Positions 34,258-45,241 of a DNA stretch of 64,000 bases are shown here, piece by piece (the first letter of the stretch is position 1; each line of letters begins with the position of its first letter). Source of the stretch: Porphyra umbilicalis (Eukaryota; Rhodophyta; Bangiophyceae; Bangiales; Bangiaceae); contig KV918836.1 of assembly GCA_002049455.2 (NCBI GenBank), positions 1 to 64,000 on the forward strand, in the 5' to 3' direction. A program made the position numbers and the translations under genes. The notes under the pieces are model-generated. The model had not been told where the DNA came from. It was given only the letters and a program-made list of their open reading frames with translations, and did no database searches.

Positions 34258-35664
34258 CGCAGTGCACCTCGTTGCTGGATCCACCACGAGCCCGGTTCTG
34301 GCTCAAAGTGCTCGTTCAGAACTTGCACAACCCCTCGTAAACGCCTCTGTGGAGCGTTTTTCTCGTGCAAACCATGTTTTCACTTGCATACTTTTGCAGT
34401 CGAGCATTTTACACCGACTTTTTGGATGCATCAGAAGCGTCTCTGGAAGCGCCTCCTATGCTGTAGAGGGCCATAGTGTGAATGCCCGTATGCAAACGTA
34501 CGCAGATGCTCAACAAGCGCGTGCGACCTCACCCGTTCTCTCAACGAGGTGTTTCTGCGATTTCTGCACGCTTGTATCAGGACACCCTTGTCGAGGTGCG
34601 TGTATTAAGTCGAGCACGGGTGTCGAGGTGCTGCACGAGTACCGGGTTCTCACACTTAGCTCCCCCTTCTCTGCGACTTGACGGTATTTATTGCCAGCCA
34701 CCGGAGCGGCAACTGTCCCTCCGTGAACGGCGAAAGGGAATGGTCTCGGTATTGTGAACTCACTTCCCACCAAGTTCTGTGACAACTGCCAAAGAACTGT
34801 GCATCCCGTGCGGAGAAAGCGGGTTCCGACGCCACCCACCCCGGGGGGGTTGCGGGGCTTGCGGCACGATATCCGCGTCGCTCTGCCGACTCTGTGCCGG
34901 TTGCCCACTGCTCTTGCCATACTCCACCTTTGTTACCGTGCTTCCCCGCCGCCGGCCTGTGCTTGCGCCAGTGGCGGCTACGACAGCGGCGGCTACCTCC
35001 CGCTGCGACAGCCGCCGCCGCTGCGGCGACCGAGCCGCCCGCGTGGCGGCCGCACCCCCGCCACCTCCGCCATGGCCCCGCCCCGCGTGGCGACCGCGCC
35101 CCCGCCACCCCCGCCATGCCCCCCCCGATGGCTCTGCCCCGCCCCGCCACCTGCCCCACCGCCCATCCCGCTGCAATGACCACCGCCGCTGCGGCGACCG
35201 AGCCGCCTGCGTGGCGGCGGCACCCCCGCCACCTCCACCAACGCCCCCCCCCCCCCCCCCCCCGCTGGCACTGCCCCGCCCCGCCACGTGCTCCACCGGC
35301 CCTTCCGCTGGTTGACCTCCCCGATGGCCCCAATCGTCCGCCCCGGAGTGGGCGCAACCTTCCTCTGCTCGTGGGCTGCACGATGGTGTCCTTCTACGTA
35401 TTTCTTGCCCTACTCGGCACAGATCCGGTACTGAGCACCGCACCCGTTTAGTGTACCAAGTCGCACTTGTAAGAACTTGAGCGGACTTCATAGAGCTCTT
35501 AATCACGCCCTAATCTCGTCGCCAGCACGCCACAACGAGTTTTTTGGACGGGATACGAGCAAACACTCCCAGCGTGCGAGCAGGAGCACGTTTTCAACGA
35601 GCGTTTACGAGCAATTTGAGCCAGAATCGGGCTCGTGGTGGATCCAGCAACGAGGTGCACTGCG
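34258..35664. mobile_element. TIR element 2, sister of element 1, CAG target duplication
   Basis: The left end (34258 onward, CGCAGTGCACCTCGTTGCTG then GATCCACCACGAGCCCG) is repeated inverted at the right end up to 35664, with about two mismatches over 56 bp. CAG lies outside both ends (34255-34257 and 35665-35667). The ends match those of element 1 at most positions (CGCAGTG...CTCGTTGC.GGATCCA..ACGAG.CC). The 1.4 kb body includes a GC-rich Pro/Ala-coding-like stretch (34900-35330) with a duplicated GCGGCGACCGAGCCGCC segment about 160 bp apart. No transposase is seen. Confidence 0.75.
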
Positions 35665-35697
35665 CAGTACGTCCCAGTACCCCCAAGTAGGGTGGTA

Positions 35698-36138
35698 TTG
35701 TTGATCCCCCATTTCTGTCCTCATCGCCCCGGAACGGTAGTGGAACGGCAATGAATGCAGATCTCTCATTGGTCGAGCAGTCCGACAGCAGTGCATGTCC
35801 GGCCCGATCTTTACAGAATGCGCCCGTACGGCCCCCAATCGCACAATCGACGCCTTCGTTTTTCTGCACTTTTCTGCGTATCTCCCAGAAATTCTTGATA
35901 TCCTAAAGATTGCGGGCCGGTTGCTCCCTTGACACTGAAGGGAGCGGAAGAAAATCTCAAGAAAAAGAAGGATCTCGGTTCTGCACGGAAGTGGCGGAGG
36001 GAGAGCCAATAGGACGCCTCAGATTCGTGCTGAGCAGCTGTTTACGGCTGCGTTTAACCAATAGATGGCCAGTTCCACAAGAACCGTACCGCCAGGAACC
36101 GTTCCTGGTCGACGACGACAGAATTGGGGGATCAGCAA
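35698..36138. mobile_element. MITE-like element, copy A
   Basis: Inverted ends of about 50 bp: left TTGTTGATCCCCC..TTTCTGTC to CCGGAACGGT, right the inverted counterpart ending GGGGGATCAGCAA. The left end is preceded by TA (35696-35697) and the right end followed by TT (36139-36140), consistent with a TA duplication with one change. The same terminal sequence occurs at 60891-61288. No coding capacity is expected at this size. Confidence 0.65.
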
Positions 36139-36142
36139 TTCC

Positions 36143-39085
36143 AGGCACGTGCGTGCAACACCCAGGCCTTCAGGGCGGTAGCGCGCTCGGCGACGCATCG
36201 ACAACGGGCACGCCGGCTGGCTCCATGGCCGCGAGCACGCCCGGGGGCACGTACAGTCACGTTGCCGTGGCGGGGGGGGCGTGGGGCGGGCAAAGGGGGG
36301 CCGCCGCCGCTACCGCAGCGGCGGCGGCCCGCCGGCGTGGCGCAACGCCCACGGGCAGGACCGTCACCCCGCCGCGCAGCGCATCTGCGCACGGTGGGCG
36401 GGGCAGCCGACACGGCGCACGGGTGGGCGGGTGGAATCGACCGCCGCGCGAAGGGCCGCTTCTAACCGCGACGGTAGATGGCGTCAGCAACCGCCGACGC
36501 GCCGCCGCAACAGAAGCCGGCGCGTAGGCACGATCATCCGCGGGTTATCGTGAGCGCTTCGAGCCCCGGAACACTCTGCGCGTGGTCGCCGCGTGCAGCT
36601 TGGGGCGGTGGGGGGGGGCAGGGGGGCACGCGCCGTCCGGGCCCTGTGACCCCTGCGGCGGGGCAGTCCTTCTCAGCAACGTAACTCCATTCGCTTTTAG
36701 CGTCATCGCGAGCCTTCCAACGCTGACACGCCCTCAGATCCCTGAGGACACGAATGCAAACTGCAACCTCTGACACGGAGAGCAAGTCCCGTGATCTAAG
36801 TCTATGTGTGCATCACTACACTCTGAGAGCACCCTGTCCTAAAGGCCAGGGAATACACATTCCCGACGATCCCCATCCTCAAAGCAATGGCTTTTGGGGA
36901 TGGGGATGGCGATGCGCAAACGACAGGAACCAATCATATTAGCCGAATCACCCGCATTCAACTGAATCACGAAGGGTCCTGAACAATCCACCTGTCCTTC
37001 GTGCCTCGTGATCCTGTCGTACTTTTCCGAGAAACTTCGTGACCACAAATTTGGCTTGCCACCAGGCTACATGGAGATGCCGCGTCAGCGCCATCCCCAA
37101 ACTGCCCAAAAAATGGTACTTTGTCGACGGTGGGATGGCCCACCAATAGACGTGCTCTAACGAGACACTCCAATAGAAAGCCGTTGCAGACGTACGTTGT
37201 CGTCTCGGCCGGACATGTCGACCATTCATTCATGTCCCTTGCAACCCCAGATTGGGACACCAACCCACGGAGCCCAGGCGGGGACAGTGGTCGCGTGTTC
37301 CCACGTGTTGATCCAAAGGTACAGTAAAGATCCAGTGCTTGCTCGGCGCGTGCGCGCAGTGGCTACCACACCGCGAGGCGCACATGCAAAGGGCGCCATC
37401 CCGATGGCCGTGGCGTACCCGTGCCACGCACCTGACGCACCGAGCCTGTCGATCAATGCGAATCACCGGTCGAGAGACTGGGGCGCAGACGAGGGATGAA
37501 CGGTTGCGGGTGCGGCTCCACACCAAGGTCCACAAGCACCACAGGTGCGCCAAACATTGGCCTCCATAACCTGCCACCGCTGATCGCCATGTCCGCCCAT
37601 CCGGGGCCCATCGAGATGCGGCCCGATGCTTACTGTTCTCCGCGCCGCGGATCATCATTGCACTAACGCAGCTGTTGTGAGGTTGTACCAGCCACCGTAT
37701 CCACCTCTGTTCAGATCATCTGACATGATGCGAAGCGCTTGTCAAACAGAGCAAACGTCTCCAAGGGCTGGAGTGTGTCTGCTCTGTTGTCCAGCCATCC
37801 GATCTGTCCCTCAAACGGATGGCTCCGACATCCCCGTTCAGGCAAATATCATGCAGCCGCGAGTGCAATGAGCCCACGACTAGGTTTTGTGCGAAGCGCG
37901 ATGTCTGCAACTGCCTCCTGGTCGATAGAGAAGGTTCTGCTGTGACCTTCTCAGGAGCGAAAGATACCCTGTTCGGCACGGGTCTGCCATGCAGTACAAC
38001 GGGCAACTCTGTTTTACATCGATCGCAGACACACGCCACACAGGCCCGTCAACGGTACCAAGTGTCCGACAGTCAGTTGAGTGCCTCTTAAAGCTCTGTA
38101 CAACGGTTGCAGACGGCTTCAAGAGAGAATCTTCTGCTTATCATTCCAAAGGCTGGCCCGGGGACCCTGCGACGACATGCGCTTGCTCTTGATTCTCTCC
38201 ACCTCCAAGAATTTCACCAGATGGCCTGCTGTGTTTTTGTACCAATGGCGCGCGGACCGTCAAGTGGTGGAGCTCGAACTGCTGCGAGTGCTCTGAAGCA
38301 CCCATCGACCGGCCCGTTAACCAGAGCGCAAGTGTCTGAGAAACGCGGCCATCGTCTACCATAGTACGAACGAGGGGCGGCCACGAAGTTGTAGCTCTCG
38401 CGGTGCGGTCGTGCCCGTCCTGTCGGTATCGCCTGCTCGGGCGGTCAGAACAGCGCAGTGCTCACAAAAGCCAGGCTCGTGACAAGGGCCGATTTCTTGT
38501 CTCCGTCCAGGTGAGAATCGGTCACGGCTTGTCACGGCTCTGTCACGACAAGAAGACAGCCCGGAGAGCTTCCGCCCCCACTAGCCTAACCACCATCCAA
38601 TGTCTCTTAATCGATAAAGAAGTACGTTTAAATACAATGCTATGGCAAACTGGCAAACGAAGCAGAGCGCTGCAAGTCGATAAATAGCCAGAGTAACTGC
38701 AACAAAAACTCCTCGTGGCCGGTCTACAGCGCATGCGTCTCCCGCTTCGGATGCGAGACAACGAATGAAGTGGGTTCGATCCCCGACGTGAGCGCATTCT
38801 CTTGTGGCGGGGGTAGTGGCGGGGGCGTCGCGTCGGTCATGATCCGCAGTGGCAGCGCCGGTTGCGGCTGGACCGCTGGCGGGGGGGGCGGGGGCAGTGG
38901 CGGTGGCGGGGGCGGCGCGCCGACAAACGGTGTCGCTCCTACCGGGAGGGGTGGTTCGGCTACTGGTGGTGGTGGCGGTGGCGGGCGCGGCACGTCGGCC
39001 AACGTCGGCGCACCCTCCAGGGCCGGCCCCGCTGCGGGTGCGTACGGGGCGTTCTTTTAATCTCAGACGGCCGGAGTCCACCGTC
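36143..39085. other. intergenic, one GC-rich patch
   Basis: A GC-rich stretch at 36230-36530 reads as a low-complexity Ala/Gly/Arg frame on plus (ending TAG 36525-36527) but has no motif and no supported start. The rest has short frames only. Near 38730-38800 a sequence with GGTTCGATCCC looks like a tRNA B box (see rejected items). Gly-run frames at 38800-39060 precede the small ORF at 39086. Confidence 0.35.
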
Positions 39086-39292
39086 ATGTCACAGGCGGTG
39101 GTGAGGGAGGAACTGACTTTGATTGAGATGTGTAGCCGCCGCACACACTCGGCTGCCTTCCGTGATTGGTGTGGTGCACACTCGGACAATATGGCGCGCA
39201 TCAGGGTTGCGGTCGCTAACTTTCAGACGCGGCTGTTGGGTTTGGTGACCGAGGGTAGCTGTGAGGTTGCTAGTGTTTTTCACCATGTGTAG
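39086..39292 (+). CDS. small ORF, paralogue of 33166-33477
   Basis: A 68-residue frame from ATG 39086 to TAG 39290-39292 (MSQAVVREELTLIEM, then CSRRTHSAAFRDWCG, then MARIRVAVANFQTRLLGL). It matches the C-terminal domain of the ORF at 33166-33477 on the opposite strand at about 40 percent of residues, including WCG and the RRTH motif. The frame is also open upstream through a Gly/Ala/Arg-rich stretch from about 38849, so the true start may be earlier. The sequence downstream carries no element end that I could match. Function unknown. Confidence 0.5.
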   Translation: MSQAVVREELTLIEMCSRRTHSAAFRDWCGAHSDNMARIRVAVANFQTRLLGLVTEGSCEVASVFHHV

Positions 39293-41150
39293 GTATAGCC
39301 TCTGTAGCATTTTCAGTCCATAGTCTGCTCTGCTGTTTAGACTGGCCATCTGCACCTTGTTTTGCTTCTCGCACACCCATGTCAAGCACTGATCCGTGTA
39401 TGGGTGAACACAGTACTTTTCTGGCTTGTTGGGGGATACAGTACCACCGTGCGTACTGCAGTGACAAAAACAAAGCGCCAGACACATTGCCTGTTGTGGC
39501 ACCGCCACAACGGCTCGGCGCCCAGTGTCAGTGACCTTTGCTAGCGTCATGAGGTTGCTGGCTGTGGCGCCTCTCGTCGGAAATCGGCGCCACCAGCAAA
39601 GCCGGTGGAAAGCTCGGAAAGCGCGGCTATCACCGCGTCGCTCCCGCCATGCCCGCCATTGGGGTAGTACACAAAAGAGGCGGGCGTGCAGCGAGGCACT
39701 TTGCCAGCGTGGTGAGCTGACGGCGATCCTGTGCCCACCACTGACTTGATTCGTCAAGTTGATGTAAGGACTGGCGGAGGGTGACGAAACCGGACAGGTG
39801 CCAGAGAAGAGCGGTCCATTCAAATACAGAATTCCGAGAAGAACAGGCGAAGATTGCGTGCAAACTGTCCCTAAATCCCGTTGGAACGGGCCGGTGTCCA
39901 CACTTAGTTGGCCACCCAGAACGGACGCGTGCTAATGCGATCAGCAACCGCCGGGGTCGTGTTTCGTCATTCTTGTCAAGGGCATGCGCACCCTTGCCCG
40001 AACCATCTTACTGGCCTCTACGGCCACTTTTTCTTACCTCTTCTGATAGAGGACGTCAGTACGACCACGATAGGCGCGACACGCGTGAACGCAACGCCCA
40101 TGGCAGTGGGGTTGTCAAGCTTTTTCTGTTTTTTGACAGACGACCCTCGTTTTTGACCCAGGGGGACGTGTCAAGCAGGCTACTGTGCGAGAATCCGGTG
40201 GTGCGTGACAAGAATTTCCGGCTTGTCACGAGCCTGGCGTTAGTGAGCACTGCGCAGGGGCACCTACGGTCGCTGCGAGACTAGGAGGCTACTTTGCTTG
40301 GGCGCGCCGGGCGTCTGCATCTGCCGAATGCCATCACACCAACACGCGATGTTCTTCAATGGCGACCGCACATCACTGGCTGCCTCCAAGGATGGCCATT
40401 GTCAAGCACCACGCGAGGACATAAACAGATCGCAACGGCGCATGTCGTGGCCGGCATCGTTTCTCGCCGTCTGGGCTTAAAGCAACCGTGAACGAGGGGG
40501 TTTCCGGTTAAGCGTTCAGTCTAGGCATGGGTCCTGAACAAACGAACCTTTCGCCAGAATCCCGTTCACCGGCATCTCCATGAACAAGCTCGATCAAGGT
40601 AACTGGATTAGAATGCACTGTAAGTAAATGAAACTAGCACATCGATTAGATCAGTCCCAAACACCCTAGCAACGAAGTCGGTGCTGGTCCGTGCTGCAAT
40701 CGGCCACAGCATCATTCGTTCACCCGTGCTGGTGGAGCAACAGTCATGGGAACAGCGGTGCGGACCACATGTATCACTTTGGCGCGTACAAAGGGAGGCA
40801 GCCTCACGACTGGCCGGGCGAGAGATAATGAGACGATGAAACAGTGCGCACAACGCGGTTCCACCCACCGGATGCCCTCCAAGGTTGACTGGCAAAGGAG
40901 GGATGCCAAGCAACGAAAACAGGTGGCAAGAGCGCGACTCAAACGCAGGAGAGGATGGAGAAACGCCATTGGTCCGAGGGAAGGAGAGGGAGCAGTAGAG
41001 TTGGCACGGTGTCGAGGTGACATTTCCCTGTCCGTCGATTCCTATATCGGATCCTGCTTACATGAGTGTGCCATAGATGGGTTGACCAGAACGTCATTTT
41101 GAGCCGAACGCATCCGCCCAGGAATGGGGGGCTCCTCCCGTCCATGCCAT
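39293..41150. other. intergenic, no gene recognised
   Basis: Short frames on both strands. A 270-codon minus frame (39089-39901) overlaps the supported small ORF and has no motif, so it is treated as chance. Confidence 0.35.
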
Positions 41151-41967
41151 GGCAATGCCGCAAAACAGACCCCTTGACCAAAAAGTTTCCCGTCCAAGAA
41201 TCCGCCGGACTCCCCCGTTACACACCAGTCTGTTCCGACGCTGCGCCTGGCGGGCGCGGGAGAGGCCGCCAACGGAGACCGCCACCCGACGCTCGGCACA
41301 GGCCACACCCCTGCGCCGCGGGCGGCCGTCTGCGTCCCAGCTGGCAGCCCCAACGCTTGCCACAGTGGCAGTCACGCGGCCTCGCCCGAGCCGTTGCGTC
41401 GCGAATCGCGCGCCTGGCGGCGGCTTTTGCACGCCCGCCGCGCGTCGAGTCCGCACCCCACCGCGGCGGTGCGGCGGGCGGCACGGGTGTGGCGGGCGCC
41501 CGACCGCTCGGGGAAGCGCGGGCGCCGCGGTCGTGAGGGTGGCGGCGCGTGCATTGGGGCCACGCGCCGCACGCGGGCGGCGGCTCGCCGCTGCCGCCGT
41601 TGCCAAGGCTCAGCTGTCGCCGCCAGCGGTGGGGCGACGCGGAAGGAAGTTCCGCCTTGACACAATCCCGCGTCGTCGCATGAGCCTACGATGCGTGGTA
41701 GCGGCGTGCACGGGACGCTCCTGCGGCGCTGTCCGGCCGGCCGCCGGCGCTCGCGTCGCGCCCCACCGCCGAAGCGCCGCGGCGTGCGCACATGCGCGCA
41801 CAGCTTTGCGCAGCCCAAAGAAAGGGGAGGCGGCCCAAACACGTCTCTCTGCAACCGAGGCCCGACAGGAAAGGCTGTCGCTGCCACGATGCGGCGGCAC
41901 GCCGCGCCGTGGCAGGTGTTGCTGCCCTCGCGGGACGAGGACCGGCGGCAGTACGGCTGAAATGTAA
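41151..41967 (+). other. GC-rich stretch with ambiguous coding potential
   Basis: This starts the GC-rich host block. One plus frame is open for 272 codons (41149-41967) and one minus frame for 170 codons (41094-41606). Both are Arg/Ala/Pro-rich and without motifs. GC-rich DNA keeps several frames open by chance, so neither can be chosen from sequence alone. It may be the remains or the UTR of a gene. Confidence 0.25.
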
Positions 41968-42546
41968 TCTTTGGTGATACGTCCGGCCGGCGGCCCCCTG
42001 TCGCCGCCATGCACGTGGGGGCGCCCCCTTCACCGCCCTCCACTGCGCTCCCCCTCCACCGCACATAGCCGTTGACGGCCTGACACCAAAATTTCAGTCT
42101 GCCATCAATGCGCTGTCCACGCGGCAATGGACCATGTCGACGTCGGCCGCCGTCGCGCACTCGCGGGCGGTCGGTGCCGGTGTCGGCGGATCAGACGTCG
42201 GTCCCCGTCCGTCGTACTCAACCGACCGGGTGGAGGGGGGCAGCGGCGCGCCGCCCCACGTGGATGATGGGGATCTGCCGGCCGCTGGCGGTCGCGGGCC
42301 GCCCCCCACCGGCGCGCGTGTGCTGATGCGGCGGCGCGCCGCCTGCCCGCTGGCCGGGCGCGCCGGGGGTCCGCGGCGTGGAGGATGGCAGTCCCAGCGG
42401 TCGGCCGCCCGGCAGGACGGCGGCGGCGCGCAGCATGCGGCGCGTGGCGGCCGCCAATGCCAACCCGGGTGGCGCGCCGGGGCGTCGGATCGGGCGTGCG
42501 CCGCCGCCACGCTGCTGTCTCTATCCACGCGGCTCGCGGCGGTGGC

Positions 42547-42552
42547 TATAAA
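42547..42552 (+). promoter_or_regulatory. TATA box of the glycine-rich protein gene
   Basis: TATAAA in CGGTGGCTATAAAACTGCG, about 195 bp before the start codon at 42746, in otherwise GC-rich sequence. Transcription would start near 42580, leaving a 5' UTR of about 165 bp that contains no ATG before the start in the region I checked. Confidence 0.55.
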
Positions 42553-42745
42553 ACTGCGCCCGACGCGGTGGTTTGTGCGCAGTCCCCAGTCAACAGCCAC
42601 CGACGCACGACTCAACCTGCCAAGACGTTCCTTCAAGCAACTCTTCATCGACGCCATCGACTGCCACCGCCGGTGTCTTCCCTGTATCCTCCCCCCACCC
42701 GCCGTCGCCGACACCCGTTCTTGCACAAGCGGCACGGCCCCCACC

Positions 42746-43510
42746 ATGAAGTCCTTCCGTGTCGTCGCCGTGGCGACCTCCCTCGCCGTCGGCGCCATCG
42801 TCTTGGCCGCTACGGCGCCGGCGGCCGCGGCCCCGACGCCCGCGTCGCGTACTATCACCTTCGTTCCATACGGTGGGGGCGGGGGTGGGAGCACTTACGA
42901 TTGGGGCGGCGGTGGCGGTTCGTACGGTGGGGGCGGAGGGGGGCCGTCTGATGAGACTACTGTATTTGCCGGCAATGGCGGCCGCGGTGGCAACGGAGGC
43001 CGCGGCGGCGACACGATTGGCAAGGGCAACGGCGGCCGCGGCGGCAAGGCCGCCCGCGGCGGCAATGGCGGCTTTGTGAACGCTGGTCTTGGCGGCGGCG
43101 GCGGCGGCGGCCGCCGCCGCCGCCGTGGCAACGACTTCTTTGCCGCCGCCGGCAATGGCGGCCGCGGTGGCAATGGCGGCCGCGGCGGCGACACGTTTGG
43201 CAAGGGCAACGGGGGCAACGGCGGGTCGGGCGCGCGGGGCGGCAACGGCGGCTCCATCACCATTCAGCGTCAGGGCGGCGGCGGCGGCAAAGGGGCCGGT
43301 GGCGGCGGCAAAGGGGGCGGCGGCGGCGGCAAAGGGGGCGGCGGCGGCGGCCGCAGCCGCCGCGGCGGCCCCCGCAACACCGCACTTTTTGCCGGCAATG
43401 GCGGCCGCGGGGGCAACGGCGGCCGCGGCGGCGACACTTTTGGCAAGGGCAACGGGGGCAACGGCGGGTCGGGCGCGCGGGGCGGCAACGGCGGCAGCAT
43501 CTTTACTTGA
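42746..43510 (+). CDS. secreted glycine-rich repeat protein
   Basis: A 254-residue protein starting at ATG 42746 in a strong Kozak context (CCACCATGA). Residues 1-29 are a clear signal peptide: basic MKSFR, a hydrophobic core (AVATSLAVGAIVLAA) and an AxA site near TAPAAAA. The mature part is about half glycine. It has a YGGGGGG/WGGGGG segment, then three modules built on AGNGGRGGNGGRGGDT followed by [IF]GKGNGG, separated by basic patches (RRRRRGN and RSRRGG) and a GGGGK run. The frame is intact despite long GGC runs. Glycine-rich, Lys/Arg-dotted secreted proteins are common in plant and red algal cell walls, where they are thought to interact with acidic polysaccharides; that role is inference. 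A longer upstream frame from 42134 is rejected because the signal peptide and Kozak site fix this start. A TATA box lies about 195 bp upstream. Confidence 0.8.
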   Translation: MKSFRVVAVATSLAVGAIVLAATAPAAAAPTPASRTITFVPYGGGGGGSTYDWGGGGGSYGGGGGGPSDETTVFAGNGGRGGNGGRGGDTIGKGNGGRGGKAARGGNGGFVNAGLGGGGGGGRRRRRGNDFFAAAGNGGRGGNGGRGGDTFGKGNGGNGGSGARGGNGGSITIQRQGGGGGKGAGGGGKGGGGGGKGGGGGGRSRRGGPRNTALFAGNGGRGGNGGRGGDTFGKGNGGNGGSGARGGNGGSIFT

Positions 43511-45241
43511 CGTGTCGGCTGCCGCGGGGCGCGGGCGACGCGCCCTCGACGCGTCGACGGGGTGGGCGCAGCGGCGCCCGCGGGCCGTAGCCGCGCTTGA
43601 TCGCATGGGGGCACCGCGGGCGATCGCCCCGCGGGGGCGGGCGGCGCGAGCGGCCCCGCGCTGGGTTACCCTTGGGTGGTTGAGTAAGACCATAGAGGGA
43701 GGCGAGGGAGCGGAGCGGGCACAGTGTGTATGAAGGGGATCTCCGCGGGTAAAGCTGAGCGGAGCTTGCTTGCCCGTGCGCGGGGGATGCAGCCGCCCAG
43801 GGCTGGGATAAACGGATCGGGTTGCTTGCACCCGTTGGCCGCATGCCGCGCGTGCGGGCAAGGATTGTCGCCGCCACGGTTGGGATCACGTCCACGCGTG
43901 GGCCAATGGGCAGTCCATTGCCGCCCACGCAGGCGGACGTTGCCGCCTCGTCCGACAACGAGGCGGGCCAACTCCATGTCCGCTGCCGGACGCCTGTGGG
44001 AGTGTCGGGAGGGGGTGGCGACGGGCAGCCCCCTTGCGTTCAATGGAAACCACGTGGGCACCTCTGAGCGGGCCATGCCCGCTTTTCCGCCGGTGGCGCC
44101 GCTCCCACGGGGCCTCATCCACCAACGGGGGCTCCTCCCCCACCGCCGCTCGCGCCACGCCAGCGGGAAAGGGAGACGTCCCTACCGCAGAGGGCAAACA
44201 GCCGCCTGGTACGCCGCCCGGCACAAGGGGCCGCCTGCGTCACCGCCGCGTTCACCAATGCCAGCGTGGGCGACCAGCCGGCCTCAGCCGACAGCGGGGC
44301 AGTCGTCCTTAGCGCACCAGCGGCCCGCGCCGTCCCGTCGACGCTGGCGGGCGCACCCACGGCACGTACCCGCGTCGGGCGCGGGCCCCGCGCCGCCGCC
44401 ACACGGGCGGCGCGTCGCGCGGCGGCGGCCGAGGCGGCCCGCGTGGGGGTCACCGCCGGGCGCCCCACGCGCGCACCGACGGCGCGACCGGGACGGCCGC
44501 GGCCGTCCGTGGACCCCTTGCGCCGCGGTGGGGACGGGGTGGGGGTGTCTGAAAAAAATCAGGATCCGTCACCGCTGTGCAAGGCTCTCCCAGATCGTTG
44601 ACCTCGTGGTCAGCTGTAAGCAATAGATATTCTTTGTTGGCTCCAGTCACGTGCTTCCACGGCCGCCCCACGGGCCCCCCCATCCGCCGCCACCCCCTCC
44701 AAGTGGCGGCGGGGGGCGCTTCCCCCCCACGCCACGGCCCTGTGGGGGGGGGGTGGCGTCGGTCCAGATCCCCCCACGCGCCGGCACGCGGGCGCCGACC
44801 CCCCGCGCACGCACACGCTGCCGCCGCCGCCCGCCGCGCGCCGGCCGCCCGCACGCGCGGCCGCGCCCGTCGCGCCCGCGCGGCGCGGCCGCCCCGCGTG
44901 CGCCGCACGGGCGTGAGGGCGGGGGGCGGTGCTGGAGCGACGGGCGGGGGGGAGCGCCGGCGGCTGCGCGCGCCCGTGGGGTGCCGTCGGGGCGCGGGAT
45001 CCGCGGCGGCCGCCGCTTTTAGAGCGCCGAGACGGCGCGCGGGGGGGGTGCCGCTTGTGCGGGCCACCACCAACCCGTCGACTGTTCTGCGTGTTTCCCT
45101 TGTGCTTGTACCACACCAGACCCGTCTCGCCGTCGACACGCGCCGTCTTGGCGTGTGGCTGCCGCTGCCGCTGCCACTGCCACCGCCACCGCCGTCGTCT
45201 GTACGCCACCAACCGTCCTCCTCCCACACGGCGGCGGCACC
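43511..45241. other. GC-rich intergenic region with a possible minus-strand 3' exon
   Basis: Several frames are open by composition. On the minus strand two good splice acceptors occur, TTGCTTACAG near 44618 and GATTTTTTTCAG near 44550, and below them a minus frame reads to 44115 (MGRPAVTPTRAAS, then AAPLSAEAGWSPTLALVNA-type sequence). This may be the last exon of a gene transcribed away from the DnaJ-type gene, sharing a divergent promoter region around 45000-45240. The evidence is weak and no domain is visible. Confidence 0.25.

Noticed and set aside
38728-38795. tRNA-like sequence with GGTTCGATCCC (B box) and a CGTCTC...GAGAC stem
   Set aside because: The anticodon loop would be far too long, the acceptor strands do not pair and no A box fits. 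At most it is a decayed tRNA-derived SINE head.
39089-39901. 270-codon minus-strand ORF
   Set aside because: It overlaps antisense to the small ORF at 39086-39292, which has a protein-level paralogue, and shows no motif or plausible composition.
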